Positions 8,332 through 17,547 of a stretch of DNA of 38,132 nucleotides are shown in pieces. Every line of letters starts with the position of its first letter. Positions within the stretch are counted from its first letter, which is position 1. The notes below the pieces were generated by a model, which searched no databases, was not told the origin of the DNA, and saw only the letters and a list, made by a program, of their open reading frames with translations. The position numbers and the translations under genes were made by a program. The DNA is from Vibrio fujianensis (GTDB lineage Bacteria > Pseudomonadota > Gammaproteobacteria > Enterobacterales > Vibrionaceae), in NCBI RefSeq assembly GCF_002749895.1, contig NZ_NBUS01000038.1, positions 133,913 through 172,044 of the forward strand. The letters are read 5' to 3'.

Positions 8332-9762
8332 ATTGGCGATGTTCGGTGAGTGATGAGTGCTTAAAATGACCTGGTAAAATTGTCGTTCAAACTGAGTGAT
8401 AGGAGTATCAACGGGTTTTTTCGGGTCGGGCTTGGCAGGAAAGTAATCGGTAATCCATTGAATAAAGAGCGCTTGAGGCTGGCCCTTGTTGTCAAGCGAA
8501 AACCCCACCATATTATGAGTGCTATATAACGAGCCACTTTTTGCTTTTAAGCGACCACGAATTTTTCCATCTTGCATACTGCGCCGATAGAGCAAAGTAC
8601 CATTCTCTCCAGCGCTAGGCAGTGCGTCAATTAAATGCAGTTCATTATCATGCTGCCAGAGATAGTTGAGGATTTGTCGCATCGACTCTAGGCGAACGCG
8701 ATTATTTCTCGATAAGCCAGAACCATCAACAATTTGAGCATCATTGATATCTATTTCTGTGCGAGTAAAGATAATTTGTTTGAGTGCTTCACTGCCATTA
8801 TTGAAGCTGCCGGGTTGTTGAAAAAATGTTTGTCCTAGGGTTTTCAACAGTGCATCGGCAATGAGGTTATCAGAATCTTGCAGCATCTTGGTGAGTAGCT
8901 GAGGTAAAAATTCAGAGCGATGGCTGGCAACAAGTGACCAATTTTGACTTTTTGGTGCGCCTAATTTTACTTCGCCGTCCAGTATCATTCCTAATTGATT
9001 GAGTAACTGGTATATCACGCGTTGTGTATACAATTCAGTGTCTTGTACTGCAAATTGAAGGGGAAGAGGTTGATTGCGCTGAGTTAAACAGCCTGAAAGA
9101 TGGTAGTGGTTATCGCGGCTAGCAATCAGCTCTAAATCACAGTGCTGAGCTTGTTGTTGTGTTTGTGTCACACTCCGGGCATCACTATGAACATAAACCG
9201 GATAGTGAGGTGGCACATAGACTCGGGTTGTACCGTCATCTTGGGTATAAATCGAGGCTTGAATACAGTTACCATCTAAATTGATTGCGCTAATCGGCGC
9301 GCTGTAGCAAACCCCCAGGCTATCCCAAGGCCAACCGACGGCTCTTTGGTATCCGGTAAAATGGCGAGCATCTAACCAAATATCGCCCCGGATATGTTGA
9401 CCATATCGCTGTTTATAGCCAAGTAATAAGATTTTTAAATGCCTCGAGGTTAAGGTGGGATCACCGGAGAAAATCAAGGCTAAGTCTTGGTGATTACTGC
9501 GTAGTTGCGTCTCAAAATAAAACTCATTACCTAATTCGAGTTGACTGGCGAGAGCGGTAACAATTTTTAATGTGCTGGCTGGGGGAAAATAGGCTCCCGT
9601 TTGCTGCTGAAAGATTGGCTGCGTATCGCCTAATTTCTGAATAACTAACCCACTGCGTGTGCCTTCGGGTAAGAGCGATAAAAAGTCTTGATTGACAGCA
9701 AGATGAGCAGAGCAAGGGAATGTTGACAATAACCAGAGGGTTAAACAGAAGAAAAAGCGCAT
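8314..9762 (-). CDS. dacB: D-alanyl-D-alanine carboxypeptidase/endopeptidase (PBP4) DacB
   Basis: This class C low-molecular-weight penicillin-binding protein trims and opens peptidoglycan crosslinks in the periplasm. The 482 residues start with a signal peptide (hydrophobic to about residue 19, cleavage near CSA-H). The serine-active-site motifs are SxxK as STLK at 63-66, SDN at 297-299 and KSGS at 408-411. The long insertion between the first two motifs is typical of PBP4. The ATG at 9762 has a weak ribosome site. The last codons and stop lie inside the terminator hairpin shared with tyrS. Confidence 0.95.
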   Translation of the reverse strand: MRFFFCLTLWLLSTFPCSAHLAVNQDFLSLLPEGTRSGLVIQKLGDTQPIFQQQTGAYFPPASTLKIVTALASQLELGNEFYFETQLRSNHQDLALIFSGDPTLTSRHLKILLLGYKQRYGQHIRGDIWLDARHFTGYQRAVGWPWDSLGVCYSAPISAINLDGNCIQASIYTQDDGTTRVYVPPHYPVYVHSDARSVTQTQQQAQHCDLELIASRDNHYHLSGCLTQRNQPLPLQFAVQDTELYTQRVIYQLLNQLGMILDGEVKLGAPKSQNWSLVASHRSEFLPQLLTKMLQDSDNLIADALLKTLGQTFFQQPGSFNNGSEALKQIIFTRTEIDINDAQIVDGSGLSRNNRVRLESMRQILNYLWQHDNELHLIDALPSAGENGTLLYRRSMQDGKIRGRLKAKSGSLYSTHNMVGFSLDNKGQPQALFIQWITDYFPAKPDPKKPVDTPITQFERQFYQVILSTHHSPNIANKTKAQ

Positions 9763-9805
9763 ACACCATCACGAGTAAAGCCGAGAATCAACAGAGTATA
9801 CCAGA

Positions 9806-9834
9806 GAATAAAACGCCTGCTAGTAGCAGGCGTT
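9806..9834 (-). terminator. ompU terminator
   Basis: On the minus strand a 10-bp GC-rich stem (arms AACGCCTGCT at 9812-9821 and AGCAGGCGTT at 9825-9834, 3-nt loop) is followed by TTTATT. Confidence 0.85.
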
Positions 9835-9862
9835 ATCTATAACCTATTAACGAATCAATCAA

Positions 9863-10867
9863 TTAGAAATCGTAACGTAGGCCTAGCGCTAATTCGTCTT
9901 CAGCTTGTGTTTTAGTTGCTGTATCAGTTCCACCAACTACACCAATTTTGTCGCCTTTATCAATCATATTGAAGTTATAAGAGACATAAGCGCGGAAGTT
10001 TGGTTTAAAGAAGTAAGTTGCATCAACCGCTAGGTTATCCGCTGAGGTTTCTTTATTGGTTTCTGCATTGTTATAAGTCAGAGTAAACACAGTTTGGTTT
10101 AGTGTGTATGCTGCTGCTAACTCATAACCCGTATAGTCTGCATCGTGCTTCGCTAGTTCACCGTCAGTGAATACACCTGCAAAGTAGAAATCAGCCATTT
10201 TATAAGAAGCGGCTAACATATATTCATTCGCTTCATCTTGGTCTGCATAGCCAGCACCAACTTTAAAGCCTGTATTTGCAAACGCGTAGATAGCAGATAG
10301 AGAGTAACCATCTTGGTTGTTATCTGCATAACTACCATTGGCTGTTGTGCCTTCACGGTCAGCAAAACGGTAGCTCGCTTTAACCGCTAAATCATCAAAT
10401 TGACCTGCGTAAGTCAGCATGTTGTCTGCGCGGTCAGCAACCGTTAGTTTGTGAGCTGCAGAGTTACCGTGGTAAGCCATAATATCGGTAAAGTCAGTAA
10501 CTACACCTAGTGCGCCATCATTTTTACCGTAAGTGACTAGGCCAAAATTACCGCCGATACCGGCAAACGCATAACGGTTAGTGATGTCGTTGCTATTTGC
10601 ATCAACTTCGCCGCCATTATCTGCGGTGGTGAATTCACCTTCATAGAAACCAACGCCGTATAGGCTGTCGTTGATTTGAGTTTTGCCCAGTACGTTTACA
10701 CGAGCGCGAGTTTTGTCTTCAGCTTTGCCATCTTTTAGAGATAGGCGTGCTTCTGCACGACCACCAAGAGTTAGTGAAGTACCATCTTGATTATAAATTT
10801 CACCAGCATTTACGCCAGCTGCCATTGCTGCTGCTGAAACGGCTAAAGCGATTAAAGTTTTGTTCAT
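9863..10867 (-). CDS. ompU: Outer-membrane porin OmpU
   Basis: OmpU is a general diffusion porin; in V. cholerae it is the ToxR-activated, bile-responsive major porin. The 334 residues begin with a clear signal peptide (MNKTLIALAVSAAAMAAGVNA) and a mature start GEIYNQDGTSLTLGGRAEAR. Alternating beta-strand segments follow, and the chain ends in aromatic F (GLRYDF), the BAM recognition signature. The start is the ATG at 10867-10865 with TAGGA upstream. A further ATG nine codons up would put charged residues before the signal peptide and is rejected. The gene is monocistronic with a GC-rich terminator. I could not find a convincing -35/-10 pair for it. Confidence 0.94.
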   Translation of the reverse strand: MNKTLIALAVSAAAMAAGVNAGEIYNQDGTSLTLGGRAEARLSLKDGKAEDKTRARVNVLGKTQINDSLYGVGFYEGEFTTADNGGEVDANSNDITNRYAFAGIGGNFGLVTYGKNDGALGVVTDFTDIMAYHGNSAAHKLTVADRADNMLTYAGQFDDLAVKASYRFADREGTTANGSYADNNQDGYSLSAIYAFANTGFKVGAGYADQDEANEYMLAASYKMADFYFAGVFTDGELAKHDADYTGYELAAAYTLNQTVFTLTYNNAETNKETSADNLAVDATYFFKPNFRAYVSYNFNMIDKGDKIGVVGGTDTATKTQAEDELALGLRYDF

Positions 10868-11159
10868 CTTATTAAATCCTAATTTACTGTCCATAAATCA
10901 TTATTGTCTGCAAGTAACCTACAGGGGAGCAGTGTCACTTGAGCTACGAATATTAAAATGCATCCAATTGCTTCATCGACATGATGTGTCAGCAAGTGAA
11001 GCATTCGTTTTCGTGCTTCTATTTGTAACTGCAAAGTTCCCCGATGAGTTAGTAAAATGATATAAATCCCTCTTATGAACAGTGTTTTATTGTGATATAA
11101 AAAATATCAAAGCTTTGATTTTAATTGTTTTTATTGCTATTAATAACACTGATCTGATC

Positions 11160-11193
11160 AGTAAAAAAAACTAATTATTTAGTTTTTTTTACT
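11160..11193. repeat. Perfect 15-bp inverted repeat with TTAT loop
   Basis: Arm 11160-11174 (AGT, eight A, CTAA) is the exact reverse complement of 11179-11193. With 8-nt A and T tracts and almost no GC it is unlike a normal terminator, and may be an operator, a bent-DNA element or a cruciform. Confidence 0.85.
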
Positions 11194-11219
11194 TTATTCT
11201 GTGGTTTTAAGCAAAACCT

Positions 11220-11241
11220 AAGTGTGCACAAGATCACGTAA
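11220..11241. promoter_or_regulatory. CRP-like binding site
   Basis: TGTGC-ACAAGA-TCACG at 11223-11238 matches TGTGA-N6-TCACA at 8 of 10 core positions, with correct spacing and AT flanks. It could act on ompU or greA; no matching promoter spacing was found. Confidence 0.4.
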
Positions 11242-11413
11242 AGTGAATAAGTTCATAATGAATCTCAAATTCTGATCGCAATACTTGAATTTGGATGATT
11301 TCATCACCATGTTTGTTTACACTAATGGATAATGCATTCATCAATCACTACCTAGCCTATATGGGTTGGGTAGTTTTGTATTGTCCAAAGATAACTTTGG
11401 CATAGAGGTAATT

Positions 11414-11887
11414 ATGGAAAAAGTTCCTATGACCGTCCGTGGTGAAAAACTACTGCGTGACGAACTCGAGCGGTTATTGAAACTGCGCCCGCAAATTTCT
11501 CAAGCAATCGCAGAAGCGCGTGAGTTGGGAGACTTGAAAGAAAATGCTGAATACCATGCCGCACGAGAAGAGCAAGGTATCTGCGAAGCTCAAATTCGTG
11601 ATATTGAATATAAACTTTCGGTGGCACAGGTGATCGATGTCACTAAGATGGAAAATACGGGCAAAGTCATTTTTGGGGCTACGGTAACTTTGATCGATGT
11701 CGATACCGAAGAAGAAAAACGTTACCAAATTGTCGGTGATGATGAGGCTGAAATTAAAGCCGGACGTATCTCCGTGAGTTCACCGATAGCTCGAGGCTTG
11801 ATTGGTAAAAGCGAAGGGGATGAAGTCTCTATCAGTACTCCAGGCGGTGAAAAATTGTTTGAGATTGATCGCGTTGAATATCTATAA
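11414..11887 (+). CDS. greA: Transcription elongation factor GreA
   Basis: GreA enters the RNA polymerase secondary channel and stimulates cleavage of backtracked RNA. The 157 residues have the N-terminal coiled coil (about 1-75), with the acidic tip in [19 protein letters not shown] (D40 and E43), and the C-terminal FKBP-like domain (about 80-157). The start is the ATG at 11414 ([14 protein letters not shown]) with GAGGTAATT before it. The frame is open 16 codons further up, without family similarity. It is monocistronic, converging on yhbY across a shared terminator. Confidence 0.97.
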   Translation: MEKVPMTVRGEKLLRDELERLLKLRPQISQAIAEARELGDLKENAEYHAAREEQGICEAQIRDIEYKLSVAQVIDVTKMENTGKVIFGATVTLIDVDTEEEKRYQIVGDDEAEIKAGRISVSSPIARGLIGKSEGDEVSISTPGGEKLFEIDRVEYL

Positions 11888-11917
11888 TTCATTCGCCCAT
11901 GGCGATGGATTAAACAT

Positions 11918-11944
11918 AAAAAGGTCGCAATAAGCGACCTTTTT
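11918..11944. terminator. Bidirectional terminator, greA / yhbY
   Basis: AAAAAGGTCGC (11918-11928) pairs with GCGACCTTTTT (11934-11944) around AATAA. Confidence 0.92.
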
Positions 11945-11970
11945 ATCATTTATAATCTACACGTGACAGG

Positions 11971-12267
11971 CTATTTACGTGGTAATTCGATTTTACGCTG
12001 CTCAGATGGACGATAAAGAACCACAACTTTCCCAATAAGTTGGACTTTTTCTGCACCAGTTTCACGAACAATGGCATCCACTATCAATTGTTTCGTATCA
12101 CGGTCTTCTGATACCACCTTCACTTTTATCAGTTCATGGTGATTAAGCGCAATTTCGATTTCTGCTAAAACAGCTTCAGTGAGGCCATTGGCCCCCATAA
12201 GCACGACTGGATTTAAATGGTGTGCCAAGCCTTTAAGATGCTGCTTTTGTTTGTTGCTTAGGTTCAT
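11971..12267 (-). CDS. yhbY: CRM-domain RNA-binding protein YhbY (ribosome-associated)
   Basis: This small RNA-binding protein associates with pre-50S particles and helps ribosome assembly. Its 98 residues are a single CRM/YhbY domain, with the GxxG-type loop in VVLMGANGLTEAVLAEIE and the IVRETGAEKVQLIGKVVVLYRP core. The start is taken at the ATG at 12267-12265 (MNLSNKQKQHLKGLAHHL), as in E. coli. An in-frame ATG at 12309 lies upstream of a plausible promoter (TTAAAA 12314-12309, TATAGT 12292-12287), so it would not be in the transcript. It diverges from rlmE, also a 50S factor. Confidence 0.94.
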   Translation of the reverse strand: MNLSNKQKQHLKGLAHHLNPVVLMGANGLTEAVLAEIEIALNHHELIKVKVVSEDRDTKQLIVDAIVRETGAEKVQLIGKVVVLYRPSEQRKIELPRK

Positions 12268-12294
12268 TACGCGACCAAATTTATTTACTATAGG

Positions 12295-12323
12295 GTTGAA
12301 AACCACCATTTTAACGCCATCTA
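12295..12323 (+). promoter_or_regulatory. Sigma-32-like (heat-shock) promoter for rlmE-ftsH
   Basis: GTTGAAA (12295-12301), 13 bp, then CGCCATCTA (12315-12323) matches the E. coli sigma-32 pattern CTTGAAA-N11-16-CCCCATNTA at all but one position in each element. In E. coli rrmJ-ftsH is a heat-shock operon, so the site is expected; use of this site is inference. Confidence 0.6.
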
Positions 12324-12340
12324 TCCAGGAAGACTATATT
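12311..12340 (+). promoter_or_regulatory. Candidate sigma-70 promoter for rlmE
   Basis: TTAACG (12311-12316), an 18-bp spacer and TATATT (12335-12340) lie just downstream of and overlapping the sigma-32-like element. Confidence 0.4.
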
Positions 12341-12386
12341 TTCTGCCCAACTTTCTCTGGTAGAGACAGCTTTAGTTAGGAATCGA

Positions 12387-13016
12387 ATGAGTAAACAGAA
12401 GCATTCAGCGAGTTCTGGTCGCTGGTTGAAAGAACATTTTGATGATAAGTATGTGAATGAAGCGAAGAAAAGAGGTTATCGTTCACGTGCTATCTTTAAA
12501 TTGGAAGAAATTCAAAACAAAGATAAATTGCTTAAGCCTGGGATGACCGTTGTTGACCTTGGGGCCGCTCCCGGTGGGTGGTCTCAATACGCAGCCGGTA
12601 TTGTTGGTGAACAAGGTCAGGTCATTGCTTGTGATATTTTGCCTATGGACTCCATTGCTGGCGTGGCTTTTTTGCAAGGTGATTTTAGAGAAGAAAGTGT
12701 TTTAGAAGCCTTGCTCGAACGTATTCAACCCGATATGGTCGACATCGTGATGTCGGATATGGCACCGAATATGGCCGGAAATTTATCGGTCGATCAACCC
12801 CGAGCGATGTATTTGGTCGAATTAGCTTTAGATATGTGTCGACAAGTTCTTGCTCCTGATGGTAGTTTTGTGGTCAAAGTGTTTCAAGGCGAAGGATTTG
12901 ACCCGTACGTTCAAGAGGTACGACACCTTTTTAAAACGGTCAAAATTCGTAAACCAGATTCATCAAGAGCTCGCTCTCGTGAAGTTTATCTTGTTGCGAC
13001 TGGTTACAAAGGCTAA
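12387..13016 (+). CDS. rlmE: 23S rRNA 2'-O-ribose methyltransferase RlmE (RrmJ/FtsJ)
   Basis: RlmE methylates the 2'-O of U2552 in the 23S A-loop on the 50S subunit. All 209 residues align with E. coli. The SAM motif [13 protein letters not shown] is at 55-67. The catalytic residues K38, D124 (SDMAPN) and K164 (FVVKVFQG) are in place. The ATG follows TTAGGAATCGA. ftsH follows after 98 bp, as in the E. coli heat-shock operon, and a sigma-32-like promoter lies upstream. Confidence 0.97.
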   Translation: MSKQKHSASSGRWLKEHFDDKYVNEAKKRGYRSRAIFKLEEIQNKDKLLKPGMTVVDLGAAPGGWSQYAAGIVGEQGQVIACDILPMDSIAGVAFLQGDFREESVLEALLERIQPDMVDIVMSDMAPNMAGNLSVDQPRAMYLVELALDMCRQVLAPDGSFVVKVFQGEGFDPYVQEVRHLFKTVKIRKPDSSRARSREVYLVATGYKG

Positions 13017-13051
13017 CTATTTGGCTTGACGCGAGAATACTTACACTATAG

Positions 13052-13071
13052 CTACAGTGAAAAAACTGTAG
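13052..13071 (+). repeat. Inverted repeat in the rlmE-ftsH gap
   Basis: CTACAGT (13052-13058) and ACTGTAG (13065-13071) form a small hairpin with a GAAAAA loop and no T-run. It may be an RNA-processing or stability element. A poor internal promoter (TTGACG with a 15-bp spacer to TATAGC) overlaps it. Confidence 0.45.
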
Positions 13072-13114
13072 TACCCTACCTTTAATTACAACTAGTTATC
13101 GCGAGGCTGACACC

Positions 13115-15079
13115 TTGAGTGATATGGCAAAAAATTTAATACTGTGGCTCGTTATTGCCGTTGTGCTGATGTCTGTTTTCCAGAGCTTTGGCCCTGGTGA
13201 CAGTAATGGAAGAACAGTCGATTACACCACATTTGTACAGGAAGTTGGTCAAGGCCAAATTCAAGAAGCTCAATTCAAAAACAGCGAAATTACCTTTACT
13301 CGTCGTGGGAGTAATAATCGTTTCGTTACCTATATGCCGGTGTACGATGAAAAAGTACTTGATGATCTGATTAATCAGAATGTCAAAGTACAAGGTACAC
13401 CACCGGAAGAACAAAGTTTACTTGGAACGATTTTTATCTCTTGGTTCCCTATGATTTTGTTGATTGGGGTATGGATATTCTTCATGCGTCAAATGCAAGG
13501 TGGCGGTGGCAAAGGCGCAATGTCGTTTGGTAAGAGCAAAGCTCGCATGATGAGTGAAGAGCAAATCAAAACCAATTTTAGCGATGTTGCGGGCTGTGAT
13601 GAAGCGAAAGAAGACGTTAAAGAGCTGGTTGATTACTTGCGTGATCCCAGTCGTTTTCAAAAGCTGGGCGGTAAAATCCCAACGGGTGTGCTGATGGTTG
13701 GTCCTCCGGGAACGGGTAAAACCTTGCTAGCAAAAGCAATTGCTGGTGAAGCTAAAGTGCCGTTTTTTACTATCTCCGGTTCAGACTTTGTCGAAATGTT
13801 TGTCGGTGTGGGTGCTTCTCGTGTACGAGACATGTTTGAACAAGCCAAAAAAGCTTCACCTTGTATCATTTTTATTGATGAAATTGATGCGGTTGGTCGA
13901 CAACGTGGTGCGGGTGTCGGTGGTGGACATGATGAGCGAGAGCAAACATTAAACCAAATGTTGGTTGAAATGGATGGCTTTGAAGGCAATGAAGGCGTGA
14001 TTGTTATTGCGGCAACCAACCGCCCAGATGTGCTTGACCCGGCTTTACTTCGTCCTGGGCGTTTTGACCGTCAAGTTGTTGTTGGCTTGCCGGATGTTCG
14101 AGGTCGAGAGCAAATTTTAAAAGTTCACATGCGTAAAGTACCATTAGCCAGCGATGTTGAACCTTCTTTGATTGCCCGAGGTACCCCTGGTTTTTCGGGG
14201 GCAGACTTAGCCAACTTAGTTAACGAGGCGGCACTGTTTGCTGCTCGTGGCAATAAACGTAATGTTTCGATGGTAGAGTTTGAACTGGCGAAAGATAAAA
14301 TTATGATGGGGGCAGAGCGTCGCTCGATGGTGATGTCTGAGGAGACCAAAGCCTCTACCGCTTATCATGAAGCGGGTCATGCCATTGTTGGTCGTTTAGT
14401 TCCAGAGCACGATCCGGTTTATAAAGTTTCAATTATTCCGCGAGGTCGAGCTTTAGGGGTAACAATGTACTTACCTGAGCAAGACCGAGTGAGTATGTCT
14501 AAGCAGCATTTAGAGTCTATGATTTCGAGCCTCTATGGCGGACGCTTGGCTGAAGAGTTGATTTATGGCCCCGAAAAAGTATCAACGGGTGCATCTAATG
14601 ACATTGAACGTGCAACTGAGATCGCTCGGAAAATGGTCACTCAATGGGGGTTCTCTGAGAAGTTAGGCCCTATGCTGTATGCTGAAGATGAAGGTGAAGT
14701 TTTCCTCGGTCGAAGTGTAACGCAAACAAAACATATGTCGGATGATACAGCCAAACTGATCGATGATGAAATTCGCAAAATCATTGATCGTAATTATGAG
14801 CGTACTCGGCAAATTTTGTTGGATAATATGGATATCATGCATGCCATGAAAGATGCACTGATGAAATATGAAACCATTGATGCTGGCCAGATTGACGATC
14901 TTATGGCTCGTAAACCAGAGATTCGCGAACCCGCTGGCTGGGGAGATCAAGCAAAACCTGTTCAGCAAGAACAAGCATCAGACGATAAGCCAGATGCAGA
15001 AAAACGCCCATCAGAATCAGTGCCAGAGGAACCGGTGGATAATGAATCTGCCCCTACTGAGAAAAAAGACACTGAATAA
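13115..15079 (+). CDS. ftsH: ATP-dependent zinc metalloprotease FtsH
   Basis: This membrane AAA+ protease degrades sigma-32, LpxC, SsrA-tagged and misassembled membrane proteins. The 654 residues have TM1 (about 7-24), a periplasmic domain, TM2 (about 105-124), Walker A GPPGTGKT (196-203), Walker B IIFIDE (251-256), the SRH ([20 protein letters not shown]) and the zinc motif HEAGH (418-422). The C-terminal 50 residues are an acidic, Pro/Glu-rich tail. The start is taken as the TTG at 13115 (LSDMAKN) because GAGG at 13103-13106 is correctly spaced for it. The in-frame ATG at 13124 (MAKN) is the alternative. It is downstream of rlmE and probably heat-inducible. Confidence 0.97.
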   Translation: MSDMAKNLILWLVIAVVLMSVFQSFGPGDSNGRTVDYTTFVQEVGQGQIQEAQFKNSEITFTRRGSNNRFVTYMPVYDEKVLDDLINQNVKVQGTPPEEQSLLGTIFISWFPMILLIGVWIFFMRQMQGGGGKGAMSFGKSKARMMSEEQIKTNFSDVAGCDEAKEDVKELVDYLRDPSRFQKLGGKIPTGVLMVGPPGTGKTLLAKAIAGEAKVPFFTISGSDFVEMFVGVGASRVRDMFEQAKKASPCIIFIDEIDAVGRQRGAGVGGGHDEREQTLNQMLVEMDGFEGNEGVIVIAATNRPDVLDPALLRPGRFDRQVVVGLPDVRGREQILKVHMRKVPLASDVEPSLIARGTPGFSGADLANLVNEAALFAARGNKRNVSMVEFELAKDKIMMGAERRSMVMSEETKASTAYHEAGHAIVGRLVPEHDPVYKVSIIPRGRALGVTMYLPEQDRVSMSKQHLESMISSLYGGRLAEELIYGPEKVSTGASNDIERATEIARKMVTQWGFSEKLGPMLYAEDEGEVFLGRSVTQTKHMSDDTAKLIDDEIRKIIDRNYERTRQILLDNMDIMHAMKDALMKYETIDAGQIDDLMARKPEIREPAGWGDQAKPVQQEQASDDKPDAEKRPSESVPEEPVDNESAPTEKKDTE

Positions 15080-15095
15080 GGCTAGCACGCTAATC

Positions 15096-15120
15096 AAACC
15101 CCGACTTGTTCGGGGTTTTC
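15096..15120 (+). terminator. ftsH terminator
   Basis: AAACCCCGA (15096-15104) pairs with TCGGGGTTT (15110-15118), then TTC. It stands between ftsH and folP, so folP expression may depend on read-through. Confidence 0.8.
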
Positions 15121-15171
15121 TGTTTCAGGCTAAATTTTATTTTTATTGTCACTGTAAATATTCAGAGAGTT

Positions 15172-16005
15172 ATGGACATTCGAACTGATACTAAACAGCT
15201 TTCTTTGCACCGCCCACAAGTTATGGGGATTTTAAATACCACACCTGATTCGTTTTCAGATGGTGGACGTTATACACATTTGAATGATGCATTTGATCGG
15301 GCCGAGCAAATGATAGCAGCCGGAGTAGATATTATTGATATCGGGGGCGAGTCGACTCGGCCTGGCGCTCCTGCGGTCTCTCTTGCTGACGAATTACAAA
15401 GAGTCATTCCGCTGATTGAACGGATTAGGGCTCGCTATCCCGATATCTGGATTTCGATTGATACCAGCAAAGCGGAAGTGATGCGGCATGCTGTCGATGC
15501 AGGTGCCGACCTCATCAATGATGTTCGTGCATTACAAGAGCCTGGGGCATTACAGGTTGCGGCTCAAGCGAATATTCCCGTTTGTATTATGCACATGCAA
15601 GGAGAGCCTCGCACCATGCAAAACTCTCCTCATTACGATGATGTCATTAAAGAGGTGAATGATTTTTTTGCTGAGCGAATCGATGTTTGTTTACAAGCTG
15701 GGATCAAAAAACACAATATTATTCTTGATCCTGGTTTTGGCTTTGGTAAATCGATTGAACACAATTATCATTTGCTAGCTCATTTAGATAAATTTCATCA
15801 CTTTGAGTTGCCGATTCTGGCTGGCATGTCGCGTAAATCGATGCTGTTTAAGTTACTAGATAAAGCCCCCGCAGAATGCATGGTTGCAAGTGTCACAGGG
15901 GCGACGATTGCGGCAATAAAAGGAGCGCATATTCTGCGTGTCCATGATGTTGAACAAACGATAGAAGCCATGGCGATAGTGCAGATGGTAAATAGAAATA
16001 AATAA
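15172..16005 (+). CDS. folP: Dihydropteroate synthase FolP
   Basis: FolP condenses 6-hydroxymethyl-dihydropterin pyrophosphate with p-aminobenzoate in folate synthesis and is the sulfonamide target. It is a 277-residue TIM barrel. Pterin and phosphate-binding motifs are visible: N22 in GILNTTPDSFSDGG, DIGGESTRPGA (56-66), SIDTSK (95-100), DPGFGFGK (186-193), SRKS with K222, and RVHD (256-259). The start is the ATG at 15172 behind GAGAG. The frame is open 22 codons upstream through the ftsH terminator, which is rejected. It is followed by glmM after 25 bp, as in other gammaproteobacteria. Confidence 0.96.
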   Translation: MDIRTDTKQLSLHRPQVMGILNTTPDSFSDGGRYTHLNDAFDRAEQMIAAGVDIIDIGGESTRPGAPAVSLADELQRVIPLIERIRARYPDIWISIDTSKAEVMRHAVDAGADLINDVRALQEPGALQVAAQANIPVCIMHMQGEPRTMQNSPHYDDVIKEVNDFFAERIDVCLQAGIKKHNIILDPGFGFGKSIEHNYHLLAHLDKFHHFELPILAGMSRKSMLFKLLDKAPAECMVASVTGATIAAIKGAHILRVHDVEQTIEAMAIVQMVNRNK

Positions 16006-16030
16006 CAAACAAAAATATTAAGGAATCATC

Positions 16031-17371
16031 ATGTCTGAAACACGACGTTATTTTGGTACTGACGGGGTGCGAGGTAAGGTAGGGCAGTATCCGATAACTC
16101 CTGATTTTGTATTAAAGCTGGGATGGGCTGCCGGGCGTGTACTGGCACAGCAAGGCACAAAAAAAGTCATTATTGGCAAAGATACACGTATTTCTGGCTA
16201 TATGCTTGAGTCAGCGTTAGAAGCTGGGCTTGCGGCGGCGGGATTAAAAGCGATTTTCACTGGGCCAATGCCAACGCCGGCGGTCGCTTATTTAACCCAG
16301 ACCTTTCGTGCGGAAGCTGGAATCGTTATTTCTGCTTCACATAATCCATATTACGATAATGGTATTAAGTTCTTCTCTTCTGCGGGGACTAAATTACCCG
16401 ATGAATTGGAGCTGGCCATTGAGGCTGAATTGGATAAACCACTTGAATGCGTGGAATCAGCCGAGTTAGGTAAAGCGACGCGTTTAGTTGATGCGGCTGG
16501 ACGCTATATTGAATTTTGTAAAAGCACCTTTCCATCTGAATTAAGCCTTGCTGGTTTAAACATCGTGGTGGATTGTGCACATGGAGCCACTTACCACATT
16601 GCCCCGAATGTTTTTAAAGAATTAGGTGCTAATGTGATCGCGATGGGAACCGAACCTGATGGCTTGAATATTAATGATCAAGTGGGGGCTACCGATATTC
16701 GAGCTTTACAGCAACGAGTTGTTGAAGAGCAAGCTCATCTAGGCCTTGCTTTTGATGGTGATGGTGATCGCATTATCATGGTGGATCACTTGGGGCATAA
16801 AATTGATGGTGACCAAATTGCTTATATCATCGCGCGAGATGCATTGCGGCGAGGAGAGCTAAAAGGTGGCGTTGTCGGCACCTTAATGACTAACCTAGGG
16901 ATGGAAAATGGCCTGAAACAGTTGGGGATTCCATTTTTACGCGCTGCGGTTGGTGACCGTTATGTGATGGAAAAATTACTCGAGAAAGGTTGGAAAATTG
17001 GTGCTGAGAATTCAGGTCATGTCATTTTGCTGGATAAAGTAACCACAGGGGATGCGATTGTGGCAGCTTTGCAAGTTCTTGCTTCTGTGGTTGGCAGTGA
17101 AATGTCGTTACATGATCTGGCACAAGGCATGACACTGTACCCTCAAGTCCTTGAAAATGTGCGTTTTAACGGTGATAGTAATCCGCTTGAGTCTGGTGCG
17201 GTGCTTGAGGCAGTCAAGTATGTTGAATCTCAGTTAGGAGAAAAAGGACGGGTATTACTGCGTAAATCAGGAACCGAGCCTTTGATCCGAGTTATGGTAG
17301 AAGGTGAAGATGCCGCTTTAGTGCAATCGTCTGCCCTGCATATTGCTGATGCTGTAAAAGCAAACTGCTAA
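16031..17371 (+). CDS. glmM: Phosphoglucosamine mutase GlmM
   Basis: GlmM converts glucosamine-6-phosphate to glucosamine-1-phosphate for UDP-GlcNAc, feeding peptidoglycan and LPS. The 446 residues carry the phosphoserine loop [15 protein letters not shown] (active S103), the magnesium loop [12 protein letters not shown] (aspartates at about 242, 244 and 246), the sugar loop GAENSGH and the C-terminal phosphate-binding [12 protein letters not shown]. The ATG follows AAGGAATCATC. It is in an operon with folP and ends at a good terminator. Confidence 0.97.
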   Translation: MSETRRYFGTDGVRGKVGQYPITPDFVLKLGWAAGRVLAQQGTKKVIIGKDTRISGYMLESALEAGLAAAGLKAIFTGPMPTPAVAYLTQTFRAEAGIVISASHNPYYDNGIKFFSSAGTKLPDELELAIEAELDKPLECVESAELGKATRLVDAAGRYIEFCKSTFPSELSLAGLNIVVDCAHGATYHIAPNVFKELGANVIAMGTEPDGLNINDQVGATDIRALQQRVVEEQAHLGLAFDGDGDRIIMVDHLGHKIDGDQIAYIIARDALRRGELKGGVVGTLMTNLGMENGLKQLGIPFLRAAVGDRYVMEKLLEKGWKIGAENSGHVILLDKVTTGDAIVAALQVLASVVGSEMSLHDLAQGMTLYPQVLENVRFNGDSNPLESGAVLEAVKYVESQLGEKGRVLLRKSGTEPLIRVMVEGEDAALVQSSALHIADAVKANC

Positions 17372-17376
17372 CCTAT

Positions 17377-17422
17377 AAATTCCCCACCAACAGATTAACG
17401 TTGATGGGGAATTTTCTTTTTT
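17377..17422 (+). terminator. glmM terminator
   Basis: AAATTCCCCA (17377-17386) pairs with TGGGGAATTT (17405-17414). An inner CAAC/GTTG extends the stem. A T-rich tail (TTTCTTTTTT) follows. Confidence 0.9.
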
Positions 17423-17454
17423 CACTAAACTTTGAGCCTTTTTTGACCGTTTGG

Positions 17455-17479
17455 TTGATAAAAAAGGATTTTTTATCAA
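17455..17479. repeat. Perfect 11-bp inverted repeat in the glmM-secG gap
   Basis: TTGATAAAAAA (17455-17465) and TTTTTTATCAA (17469-17479) flank GGA. It could be a second weak terminator or an operator for secG transcription. Confidence 0.7.
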
Positions 17480-17547
17480 ATACCTCTTGTCAGCGAAACG
17501 AGCATTCGTTAGTATTGCGTCCGCCTTCAGTGAGGAGGTCGCTAGCC

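Larger units (their letters stand above)
10868..11413. promoter_or_regulatory. ompU-greA divergent regulatory region (546 bp), AT-rich with nested dyads
   Basis: No gene is supported here. The stretch holds four inverted repeats: TGATAT/ATATCA (11093-11109), the palindrome ATCAAAGCTTTGAT (11106-11119), ACTGAT/ATCAGT (11148-11162) and a 15-bp perfect AT-rich hairpin (11160-11193). On the minus strand TAAAA-N5-TAAAA at 11133-11119 fits the short ToxR motif TNAAA-N5-TNAAA, which is weak evidence in such AT-rich DNA. A CRP-like site is listed separately. Confidence 0.5.

Noticed and set aside
10868-10894. Nine-residue upstream extension of ompU
   Set aside because: It would place MDSKLGFNK before a complete signal peptide. 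The ATG at 10867 has a proper ribosome site.
11119-11133. A firm ToxR box at ompU
   Set aside because: The TNAAA-N5-TNAAA match is short and falls in very AT-rich DNA where chance matches are frequent. It is kept only as part of a broader regulatory-region finding.
12268-12309. Longer yhbY start at 12309
   Set aside because: It lies at the -35 of a plausible yhbY promoter, has no ribosome site, and the extra residues are absent from the family.
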